DNA of 64,000 bases, from contig NW_024037047.1 in NCBI RefSeq assembly GCF_015706575.1, positions 6,700,632 to 6,764,631 on the forward strand, given 5' to 3'. Shown piece by piece: positions 45,901 to 57,136 of this stretch; position 1 is the stretch's first letter; each line of letters starts with the position of its first letter. The position numbers and the translations under genes are program-made. The notes beneath the pieces were generated by a model. The model was not told the origin of the DNA, did no database searches, and was given only the letters and a program-made list of their open reading frames with translations. Source of the stretch: Patiria miniata (taxonomy: Eukaryota; Echinodermata; Asteroidea; Valvatida; Asterinidae).

Positions 45901-48900
45901 TGAGTCAAAATCAGTGGAAAATATGACTTTCTTTCTCAATAAATCGAAAATTTGTAACCAAATCTTTGAAATTATGGCAGTCTGAATACGGTATGATACT
46001 CTCCTTGCATGAAAAGTCATTTCTGCGTCGTTTGGAGAAAAGTAATTTTTTGGCCAAAATTGATGAAAAATGTAAGGCTAACCTCTTGCATTTTTTTCAA
46101 TTTTGGCCAAAAATGAAATTGCGCCAAACTTCCAGGAAAGATGCCCAAGGAACCCTAGAAGACATTCCAACTCGATTTCTGGACAGATGTGCCGTTAGAC
46201 AGGAAGAAATTTGAGTCAAAATCAGTGAAAAATATGATTTTTTTTCACAATAACTCGATTGTTTGTCACCAAATCTTTGAAATTATGACAGTCTGGATAT
46301 TGTATGATGCTCTCCTTGCATCAAGAGGCATTTCTGCGTCGTTTGGAGAAAAGTCATTTTTTGGCCAAATTTGATGAAAAATGTAAGGCTAACCCCTTGC
46401 AATTGTTTCAATTTTGGCCTAAAAATGAAATTGCGCCAAACTTCCAGGAAAGATGCCCAAGGAACCCTAGAAGACATTCCAACTCGATATCTAGACAGAT
46501 GTGCCCTTAGACAGGAACAATGCGTCGAAAACTTGAGTCAAAATCAGTGGAAAATATGACTTTCTTTCTCAATAAATCGAAAATTTGTAACCAAATCTTT
46601 GAAATTATGGCAGTCTGAATACGGTATGATACTCTCCTTGCATGAAAAGTCATTACTGCGCCGTTTGGAGAAAAGTAATTTTTTGGCCAAAATTGATGAA
46701 AAATGTAAGGCTAACCTCTTGCATTTTTTTTCAATTTTGGCCAAAAATTGAAATTGAGCCAAACTTCCAGGAAAGATGCCCAAGGAACCCTAGAAGACAT
46801 TCCAACTCGATTTCTGGACAGATGTGCCGTTAGACAGGAAGAATGCATCAAAAATTTGAGTCAATCAGTGAAAAATATGATTTTTTTTCTCAATAACTAG
46901 ATTATTTGTGACCAAATCTTTGAAATTATGGCAGTCTGAATATTGTATGATATTCTCCTTTCATCAAAAGTCATTTCTGCGTCGTTTGGAGAAAAGTCAT
47001 TTTTTGGCCAAATTTGATGGAAAATGTAAGGCTAACCCCTTGCAATTTTTTCAATTTTGGCCTAAAAATGAAATTGCGCCAAACTTCCAGGAAAGATGCC
47101 CAAGGAACCCTAGAAGACATTCCAACTCGATATCTAGACAGATGTGCCGTTAGACAGGAACAATGCGTCGAAAACTTGAGTCAAAATCAGTGGAAAATAT
47201 GATTTTTTTTCTCAATAACTCGATTGTTTGTGACCAAATCTTTGAAATTATGACAGTCTGAATATTGTATGATGCTCTTCTTGCATCAAGAGGCATTGCT
47301 GCGTCGTTTGGAGAAAAGTCATTTTTTGGCCAAATTTGATGGAAAATGTAAGGCTAACCCCTTGCAATTTTTTTCAATTTTGGCCAAAAAAATGAAATTG
47401 CTCCAAACTTCCAGGAAAGATGCCCAAGGAAGACTAGCAGTCATTCCATTTCGATTTCTGGACAGATGTGCCGTTAGACAGGAAGAAATTTGAGTCAAAA
47501 TCAGTGAAAAATATGATTTTTTTTCTCAATAACTCGATTGTTTGTCACCAAATCTTTGAAATTATGACAGTCTGAATATTGTATGATGCTCTCCTTGCAT
47601 CAAGAGGCATTTCTGCGTCGTTTGGAGAAAAGTCATTTTTTGGCCAAATTTGATGAAAAATGTAAGGTTAACCCCTTGCAATTTTTTTCAATTTTGGCCA
47701 AAAATTGAAATTGCGCCAAACTTCCAGGAAAGATTCCCAAGGAATCCTAGAAGACATTCCAACTCGATTTCTAGACAGATGTGCCGTTAGACAGGAAGAA
47801 TGCATCGAAAATTTGAGTCAATCAGTGAAAAATATGATTTTTTTTCTCAATAACTCGATTGTTTGTGACCAAATCTTTGAAATTATGACAGTCTGAATAT
47901 TGTATGATGCTCTCCTTGCAACAAAAGTCATTTCTGCGTCGTTTGGAGAAAAGTCAATTTTTGGCCAAATTTGATTAAAAATGTAAGGCTAACCCCTTGC
48001 AATTTTTTTCAATTTTGGCCAAAAAAATGAAATTGCGCCAAACTTCCAGGAAAGATGCCCAAGGAACACTAGCAGTCATTCCATTTCGATTTCTGGACAG
48101 ATGTGCCGTTAGACAGGAAGAAATTTGAGTCAAAATCAGTGAAAAATATGATTTTTTTTCTCAATAACTCGATTGTTTGTCACCAAATCTTTGAAATTAT
48201 GACAGTCTGAATATTGTATGATGCTCTCCTTGCATCAAGAGGCATTTCTGCGTCGTTTGGAGAAAAGTCATTTTTTGGCCAAATTTGATGAAAAATGTAA
48301 GGTTAACCCCTTGCAATTTTTTTCAATTTTGGCCAAAAATTGAAATTGCGCCAAACTTCCAGGAAAGATTCCCAAGGAACCCTAGAAGACATTCCAACTC
48401 GATTTCTAGACAGATGTGCCGTTAGACAGGAAGAATGCATCAAAAATTTGAGTCAATCAGTGAAAAATATGATTTTTTTTCTCAATAACTCGATTATTTG
48501 TGACCAAATCTTTGAAATTATGGCAGTCTGAATATTGTATGATACTCTCCTTTCATCAAAAGTCATTTTCTGCGTCGTTTGGAGAAAAGTCATTTTTGGG
48601 CCAAATTTGATGGAAAATGTAAGGCTAACCCCTTGCAATTTTTTCAATTTTGGCCTCAAAATGAAATTGCGCCAAACTTCCAGGAAAGATGCCCAAGGAA
48701 CCCTAGAAGACATTCCAACTCGATATCTAGACAGATGTGCCGTTAGACAGGAACAATGCGTCGAAAACTTGAGTCAAAATCAGTTGAAAATATGACTTTC
48801 TTTCTCAATAAATCGAAAATTTGTAACCAAATCTTTGAAATTATGGCAGTCTGAATACGGTATGATACTCTCCTTGCATTAAAAGTCATTTCTGCGTCGT

Positions 48901-51345
48901 TTGGAGAAAAATCATTTTTTGGCCAAATTTGATAAAAAATGTAAGGCTAACCTCTTGCAATTTTTTTCAATTTTGGCCAAAAAATGAAATTGCGCCAAAC
49001 TTCCAGGAAAGATGCCCAAGGAACCCTAGAAGACATTCCAACTCGATTTCTGGACAGATGTGCCCTTAGACAGGAACAATGCATCGAAAATTTGAGTCAA
49101 AATCAGTGAAAAATATAAAAAAAAATTCTCAATAACTCGATTGTTTGTGACCAAATCTTTGAAATTATGACAGTCTGAATATTGTATGATGCTCTCCTTG
49201 CAACAAAAGTCATTTCTGCGTCGTTTGGAGAAAAGTCAATTTTTGGCCAAATTTGATGAAAAATGTAAGGCTAACCCCTTGCAATTTTTTTCAATTTTGG
49301 CCAAAAAATGAAATTGCGCCAAACTTCCAGGAAAAATCCCCAAGGAACCCTAGAAGACATTCCAACTCGATTTCTGGACAGATATGCCGTTAGACAGGAA
49401 GAATGCATCGAACATTTGAGTCAAAATCAGTGAAAAATATGATTTTATTTCTCAATAACTCGATTGTTTGTCACCAAATCTTTGAAATTATGACAGTGTG
49501 AATATTGTATGATGCACTCCTTGCAACAACAGGCATTTCTGCGTCGTTTGGAGAAAAGTCATTTTTTGGCCAAATTTGATGAAAATTGTAAGGCTAACCT
49601 CTTGCAATTATTTTCCATTTTGGCCAAAAAATGAAATTGCGCCAAACTTCCAGGAAAGATGCCCAAGGAACCCTAGAAGACATTCCAACTCGATTTCTGG
49701 ACAGATATGCCCTTAGACAGGAACAATACATCGAAAATTTGAGTCAAAATCAGTGGAAAATATGATTTTTTTTTCTCAATAACTCGATTGTTTGTGACCA
49801 AATCTTTGAAATTATGACAGTCTGAATATTGTATGGTGCTCTCCTTGCAACAAAAGTCATTTCTGCGTCGTTTGGAGAAAAGTCAATTTTTGGCCAAATT
49901 TGATGAAAAATGTAAGGCTAACCCCTTGCAATTTTTTTTCAATTTTGGCCAAAAAATGAAATTGCGCCAAACTTCCAGGAAAAATGCCCAAGGAACCCTA
50001 GAAGACATTCCAACTCGATTTCTGGACAGATAAGCCGTTAGACAGGAACAATGCATCGAAAACTTGAGTCAAAATCAGTGAAAAATATGATTTTATTTCT
50101 CAATAACTCGATTGTTTGTGACCAAATCTTTGAAATTATGACAGTCAAATTATTGTATGATGCACTCCTTGCATCAACAGGCATTTCTGCGTCGTTTGGA
50201 GAAAAGTCATATTTTGGCCAAATTTGAAGAAAAATGTAAGGCTAACCCTTGGAATTTTTTTCAATTTTGGCCAAAAAATGAAATTGCGCCAAACTTCCAG
50301 GAAAGATGCCCAAGGAACCCTAGAAGACATTCCAACTCGATTTCTGGACAGATGTGCTGTAGACAGGAAGAATGCATCGGAAATTTGAGTCAAAATCAGT
50401 GAAAAATATGATTTTTTTTCTCAATTATTCGATTGTTTGTGACCAAATCTTTGAAATTATGACCGTTTGAATATTGTATGATGCTCTCCTTGCATCAACA
50501 GGCATTTCTGCGTCGTTTGGAAAAAAAATCTCTTTTTGGCCAAATTTGATGACAAATGAAAGGCTAACAACCCCTTGCAATTTTTTTCAATTTTGGCCAA
50601 TAAGTGAACTTGCACCAAACTTCCAGGAAAGATGCCCAAGGAACCCTAGAAGACATTCCAACTCGATTTCTGGACAGATGTGCCCTAAGACAGAAACAAT
50701 GCATCGAAAATTTCGGTCAAAATCAGTGTAAAATATGATTTTTCTTAATAACTCGATTTTTTTGTGACCAAATCTTTGAAATTATGGCAGTCTCAATATT
50801 GTCTGATACTGTCCTTGCATCAACAGGCATTTCTGCGTCGTTTGGAGAAAAGTAATTTTTTGGCCAAATTTGATGAAAAATGTAAGGCTAACCCCTTGCA
50901 ATTTTTTCCAATTTTGGCAAAAAAATTGAAATTGCGCCAAACTTTTAGGAAAGATGCCCAAGGAACCCTAGAAGATATTCCAACTAAATTTCTGGATATA
51001 TGTGCCCTTAGAAAGGAACATTGCGTCGGAAATTGAGTCAAAGTGAGGGGAAAATATAATTTTTTTCTCAATAAATCGATTATTTGTGAACAAATCTTTG
51101 AAATGATGGCAGTCTGAATATTGTTTGATAATCTCCTTGTATCAAAAGTCATTTCTGCGTCGTTTGGAGAAAAGTCATTTTTTTTGGCAATTTTGATGAA
51201 AAATGTAAGGTTAACCCCTTGCAAGTTTTTTTTTTCAATTTGGACAACAAATCAAATGGCGCCGAACTTCCAGGAAAGAAGCCCAAGGAACCCTAGAAGA
51301 CATTCCAACTGGATTTTTGGGCAGATGTGCCGTTAGATATGAATG
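36955..51345 (+). repeat. ~320-bp satellite, about 45 units
   Basis: The AT-rich unit is marked by ttctgcgtcgtttggagaaa, gcgccaaacttccaggaaag, agacattccaactcgatttc and gaccaaatctttgaaatta. Units are 313-324 bp. Variant classes differ at ccctagaagac/cactagcagtc and by a short deletion after gacaggaa. Similar units recur at 2.57 kb (8 units), 0.96 kb (3 units) and 3.53 kb (11 units). End units are the most diverged. Open frames within it change frame between units and are not genes. Confidence 0.95.
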
Positions 51346-52054
51346 CCAAAATCTAGATAAAATTTTTACTGTACATCATATGGGTAGGAACCTTATTAAT
51401 ATTCGTGAGGTTTGAAAAGATTGACAGATATTGCGAGCGCCAGTGTTACAACTTTCAGAAATGCACGTAGCCATGCAGGCCTATTTTTCCAATTTAAACA
51501 AAAAGTAATGAACATATCACAACGATTTTTAGCACATACTTGGATCATTATAAGGAAAAGAAATCCTGAAAGTTGCATGAAGATACGGTCTTTCAAACTA
51601 GAGAAATTAATTTTCAAAGATTTCACCCGCCTGTATGAACATGTCTGTGTACATGTCTGTGCACATGTAATTTTATTCAAAATAAAGTGTTGCGTAACCT
51701 TAGACATCGCCCTTCGCAACCACATGGCAGATAAGACTGTCTGGGAAAGACTTATCTTTTCTTGATATCTTATGTAGATCGGAAGACGTCTTTCCCTGAC
51801 ACGCGTATATCGGAAAGACGACCATCAGAGAAAGACGTCTTTCCAAAATAGGATATCAGCAAGGGAAAAGCGTCTTTTTTATAGTAAGAAATCTAGGACA
51901 GACGTCTTAAATATCTCGGTATGATCTTTCCGTGATAAATTATCGAGCAAACGTTGAAGCGCGGATGGTCACTTTGAGCTTTCGAAGGGAAGCTCAAAGC
52001 ATGATATTTTCAAGTAGGTATACATTATGCATTATTCATTTCTAGTTACAGCCA
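51346..52054 (+). other. Single-copy part of the loop
   Basis: Non-satellite sequence between the array and the right arm. It contains three gacgtc sites with flanking aaagacgtcttt-type symmetry at 51783-51795, 51827-51838 and about 51900. A frame at 51412-51765 has no recognisable domain. Confidence 0.5.
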
Positions 52055-55025
52055 TATGCAGCACTCTGAGTAATCATTTATTTGTTTCCATGTTATTTAT
52101 GACTTGGTTTAGTTAAACCACCGAAAGCATGGAAAAGAAATTAACGACAAAAAGTAGAATATATGTATAGTAACATCGAGCATTATAAATTCCATAAAAA
52201 TATACATGTATATGGAAAAAAATTATATATGGGCCTTGGCTTGCCACAGAACTACTCAAACCTCAAAATCCCATAACAAATATGAAAAGACTGTATATAG
52301 GCTTGCCAATCAATTACTCAAACCTTAAAATTCCACGACAAAATATTGATTAAAAAATATGAGCTTGCCAAACAATTGCTTCAACCTCAAAATTGCATGA
52401 CAAAATATGAAGAAAAAAACAAGCTATAGGCTATTTACGCTCGCCAAAAAGTACTCAAACCTTAAAATTACACTACAAATATGAAAAAAAGCTACACATT
52501 TACTCAAACCTTAAAATCCATGACTAATATAAAAAAAAAACAAGCTTATGCGCTTGCTACAAAACTGCTCAAACCTTTGTAAACCTAGTACAGATTTAAA
52601 ATGAATGAAACATAATACTGTTCAAAAAGCAGAGGTCTAACACTACCCTTGAACAAATCAGGTGTTTATAATCGTTAACACACAACTTAACCGGTTATTT
52701 AAAAAAAAAAATCATTCAAATCACCAGCTGTAATATTCAATGTCGTCCGGGAAGAATTTGACATGTTTTTACCAAAACCAATTTAGTCATTTATCATTCG
52801 ATTTCAAATCTGGCCAACCTAGTGACGTACTTGTCAAGAATATTCGTCGATACTGATTGAATTCGTCTCAGCTACAGTCGAATGACAGCATTTAGAGATC
52901 AATTTTAAAATGTGTGTTAAGTAAAGTAGTCTGGTGCGTGTTGAAGTATTTTCCTTGTGTCTTCGAGCACAATTCGGAACAGTCACATGGGTTTATCAGA
53001 CCAGTTACCACAAAGTGTAAATTCTATCAAGACCAACAAATCAAAGCAAATTTACATTAACAAACGAACATAATAAGTGTTAAAATACAACAAAAAAAGT
53101 TCTTATCAGCGGCCTCCATGGCTTCAACTGAAGATATCATTGTGGAATATGACAAAATGTAACAAAGTGCAATTGTGTGGCATGAGAAATTTGATTTTTG
53201 AATAACAAGGTTTGGCGTAGACTAGACGAAATCAAATAACCCTGGACGAATATGTTGCTCATGGTTTACATTTGCTTGATTTAAATTTGTAATTATATGA
53301 CAAAAGACGAAATTAAACATTGGAAGTGCACTAAATTGATGTTGCTGGACGAAATTGAATATTAGAATATAGGTGAAATCGAATGATAAACGTTTTGAAA
53401 CAGCCGGGAAAACCTTTACACACACTCCCACACACATCTGTAATAATACAGCTCTATGATGGTGAACATGACCCTTCCTGCCTTGACATTTATGCATACA
53501 AATTACATTTCTTAACATAAAAAGATCATTGAAGATGGACAAAAACACATACTTTTTACTTGGCAACAAAATTCTATATACCTTTGGGTACATTCAAACT
53601 CTCTAGGCAAAAAAATTCCTTCATCTGGTTACAATGTTTTTTTTATTTTTTTTTTATTCAAACTGCCTTGCAAGCTAAAACACATTTCTTAAGACATTAC
53701 AGGCAACTGTGTTACACTTCCATGTTTAAACAAAAACAAAAACAAACAAAAAATCCCCAATTTTACTTTTAAATGAAAATTCACTTGCAAAATTTTTTAT
53801 TTTTTCAGAAAGAAATCAAGGATGCCTGTAAACCTTTTTTTAAACACTTTGAAGTATGACATTCATAATGTCTAAATAAGAATAAAACAATACAGGGCGA
53901 GTCAAAGAAAGAAACCCAAAGGGTGCCCCCATTTTTTTTTAATTTTTTTTTTTTTTAAGAAGTTCTGCATGTAGCGCTTTCCAGATCTGGGATATGAGAG
54001 CCCAAATAATAAGCTTACTTTTAGTGAAAGAATCATTCAAATCACTCATGTACTTTTCCAGTTATGGAATTTTGAACACAAACACCGTTTGTTTTAGCTT
54101 TTCCACGGATCACAACAAAGGTTAGTGACATTTCAGCAAAACGAAAAACATTCTCATATCAAAAACTCATCAGAACACTCTCATAACCACGATAACTGGC
54201 ACTTATCACAGCATTCATTTAAAAACCTGCTCCTTCCAATGTTTAACTAACATGCTTTATAATGTGTTTATAGTCTTGCCCTGCCTTCTACTTGGCCACC
54301 CCAGAGACTAATGAGATTATTCTGATATCATTGTCAGGATAGACAAGGTTTCATTTTTTACTGAAATCTATGTATTTTTTTAGGACAAATATATGGCTGT
54401 TTCCGCTATTTGTTTTTTGCATTTTTATGTCATGTTATAGACTGATAGGACATACATGTTCAGTAGAAAAATGCAGAGTGATCGCGACCAATATAGTTAT
54501 GAAGACATAGGCCATAGAAATATGCACCTTTAATATGACGCAACATGTTATGTGATGACATCATCATGACTTCACTTCAATTTTCATCTTTTTTTTTCTC
54601 TCAGCGAAGTTTCAATTTGTATATTTTTTTTTAAATAGAAAACAAAAATACTTCTTTCCATTTTCGATAGCGGTTTTCAACCCTCTAAACTTATGCTTTT
54701 ATTTTGGGGTACTTTTACACCATGCATAAAGCGCAAAAGATATGCAGAAATTATTGTCGGGCCGCAAAATAATTTGAAATTTGTAAAGTAATTATTATTC
54801 AATAACTAAACCTGGGCAGATTTTTTTTGATTTTGGTCTGTGTCTCATTTTAAAGTGGATACCTTGTATTGTTAGAAAAAAACCCCAGCAATTTTAAAAA
54901 CAAGATCTTCTTTGGGGGTTAAAACTCAAAAAGAGTAGAGAGAGAGCAACTTTAAATGTTGTGTGAAAATTTCACTGAATGTTTATGAAATTAAACGTGG
55001 ATTCTCATCCTTATACGGGTCCAGT

Positions 55026-55131
55026 TCACTTTCCAACATAAGCAATCACTTCCACCTTCACTTCCAAGTCCCGCTCCAAATTGGTCGTTGCTTTGCACCG
55101 CTGTGTCTGAAAGGGTTTGGACTTCCACCAG
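55026..55131 (-). pseudogene. Paralogous cytoplasmic-tail exon
   Basis: It has the same tttctag acceptor as exon 23, with an open frame of 35 codons to a TGA, longer than the 28 codons of exon 23. It starts W-W-K-S-K-P. The shared words S-K-P and Q-x-x-C-x-A show descent; the rest has diverged. Whether it is used depends on upstream exons that I cannot find. Confidence 0.55.
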
Positions 55132-55259
55132 CTAGAAATCAGAATTGAAATATAAACATAAAAAAAAATGTTAATTTTAATTGTGTTGCAGTTTGCACAA
55201 CAAACCAGGGTGGGTGTGAGGGGAATGGTTGGTGATTGTTAACCACCCCCCCCCCCCCC

Positions 55260-55493
55260 CACCACCCTCTCCTGAGCAGTTTCTGAAAAAAAGCCAGTCT
55301 TCTCCAATGCTGGTCGGCCGACCAGCATTGGACAAATACAAATTTTCTTGAAAATGTCAGCACATATGCAGCAGGAGACACGATTTTACAGAATGCTTTA
55401 GACTGTCATTCCCTATTCAGTCCAGTAAGGCATTTCGTGATAATTTGATCATTTCGTTTTTTGATGTTTGCAAATGTTGTATCTTCCCTTTAA
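55260..55493. mobile_element. TTAA-type palindrome-centred MITE, copy D (truncated)
   Basis: One end is intact (gtatcttccctttaa, TTAA at 55490-55493). The other half is missing beyond the palindrome at 55303-55332 (core aatgctggtcgg), which is a perfect 30 bp. It sits in the right arm only. Confidence 0.75.
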
Positions 55494-55775
55494 GTATTTA
55501 CACATACAAATATATAAATTCAACCACTGAATAAAGTCTTCACTCAATATTGCATATCCTGCTTCACTGTTTCATCAGGCCTTCATGTCTTTCTGTACAT
55601 TGACTGCCACTGCCCATCTGAACCTGCCGTCTATGAAAAAGTCTTGGACTTAAACGAACCAGCCACCCCTTAAAAAGCCCTCGAATGCCTTTGATAAATT
55701 GGGGGAGCTAGAGGAGGGTTGAAATTAGACAGCTTATCCGTCGGGGCTCCGTGTACAAGTAGCCAAGGAACTTAC

Positions 55776-55910
55776 CGGTAGACAACGACGGCACAAACCG
55801 CAAAGGTGAGAAGAACACCGCCCCCTGTGATGACAGCAAACAACCCAATGTCTAAGCCCGGGGAGGAGTTACAACAGGTGTCGTGGCAGAAGCTGTGGAC
55901 ATCCAAGGCT
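55776..55910 (-). pseudogene. Paralogous stalk/transmembrane exon with frameshift
   Basis: Same acceptor and donor as exon 22. Relative to exon 22 it lacks one base in the stalk (actcctcccc against actccttcccc) and two codons in the helix. In the exon 22 phase the deletion leads to TAG soon after. The helix frame itself stays open and hydrophobic. I read it as a broken copy; a changed upstream phase could rescue it, but no upstream exon is visible. Confidence 0.65.
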
Positions 55911-56087
55911 CTGAAAATATCAATAAAAAAAATTGAAATGAATCTGTCCGGTATTTTTTTTTCATTACTCAGTACAATTAAGCTATTAGTCTCTGGCCCT
56001 GTAACCCCTAAACAGGCCAGTGGTTTTATGGATTCACAAGGGAATAAATACAATGTAATACCATTGGTCAAGAACAGCCACATTTGT

Positions 56088-56849
56088 TTATGGTGTAAAT
56101 CAAGGATTTTCTTTTGTTCCTCTTCCCTTTTCCTTTGTTTGTACTCTTAACTTGTTCGCACCAGCTCTCATTGGCTTTGTACAGGTTGTCCTCAATTGGG
56201 TTCTGTCTTCAATTCACCGATGATGTTGCAGTTATTCTATTACACGTACGTGTTTGTACGGAATGGCGCGCGCATCTTGGATTAGCGCAACACGCGGAGT
56301 GCAGTATGGACCGTGGCCGTGCTACATGGTTATATTGAAGCACGGCTTGTTGCCATGGATCGACCAATCAGGATCGAGGATTCAAGGTTACTTGAAGATA
56401 AAACCATTCATCATTTTGACTGATTGGCGACCATGTGCCTTTGTGTTCAGGGCCTAAAAGGCAAACGCATACAAACAGAAGCCCTATACAGAAACGCCAT
56501 TGTGATTGGTCAAATGTGCGTGAATTATGTTACCCTGAAATGTAGCACAAATCTACAGGGAACTGAACGGGAAATACCCAGAATAATTTTGGCATACTGA
56601 CTCATTCTGCCACACAATGTCAAGTAACTTTATTGACAGCTTTGTGCAAAAACATCATTGTGGCCCTATATAAAAAAAAAAACAGGTTTTTGTTGGGTTT
56701 TAATGGCGTTGTTTGTTTGGTTTAAGGTTTTGGTAACGCTAACAGCGGAGCGTGGTGGGACGATTCATAACATAAGGCGTCTACTGTCCTGATTGATATT
56801 TTTGAGTTTCACATAGCAAAGTAGAAAGCCTTTATCAGACGTCTAGTTT
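56088..56849 (+). other. Unique DNA between right arm and Polinton
   Basis: No exon, repeat or RNA gene recognised. Two ccaatcag/gattggtc-type motifs occur near 56364 and 56504 but without other promoter signals. Confidence 0.5.
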
Positions 56850-57099
56850 AGTAGGGGAGAAGGGCGGATACCAGACTTTGCCATAGGTCTGGGGGTAGTA
56901 CAGGGCCAATGGGGAGAGGGGCAGGTACCAGACTTTACCCCTCCCCCTTTCCCCCACCCTCTGGCCACGCCCCCACCCCACCCGCCCCTCCCGATATCTC
57001 AGCCCCAAGCCAAAACCGGGGCTCAATATCTCTCGTCTTGAAGATCTCCCTCACCAGCCGGTGAGTCTGATTGCTTATAAATCCAAAAGTCTGACCTCT

Positions 57100-57136
57100 T
57101 AAAAAAAATTAAAAAAAATTATATTGATATATATAA
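57100..57136 (+). promoter_or_regulatory. AT-rich leader of the polymerase gene
   Basis: An A/T-only run ends gatatatataa directly before ATG at 57137. A TATA-like sequence touching the start codon leaves almost no 5' leader. Similar sequence precedes the other genes of the element. Confidence 0.45.

Larger units (their letters stand above)
52055..56087 (-). repeat. Right arm of large inverted duplication
   Basis: Reverse complement of 30890-36303. From the centre outward: the atgctttcggtggtttaac segment, the decayed 66-bp repeat (52230-52580), unique flank, the 53222-53500 region, then the tail and transmembrane exons. Homology stops in the intron at about 56087. Confidence 0.9.

Noticed and set aside
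36963..51336. Many 60-135 residue open frames in the satellite
   Set aside because: Unit lengths vary and are often not multiples of three, so frames do not carry through; products are low-complexity translations of the repeat.
51412..51765. 117-codon frame in the loop
   Set aside because: No domain, and an overlapping frame of similar length exists on the other strand; no coding signal seen.
55772..56083. 103-codon minus-strand frame across the right-arm helix as a complete gene
   Set aside because: Its first half is intron homologous to 30892-31063; only 55776-55910 corresponds to an exon.
30890..56087. Inverted arms as a simple assembly fold-back
   Set aside because: Arms differ at many bases and each has private transposon insertions with proper target duplications, so they are old, real paralogues; a misjoin of distant loci is still possible.
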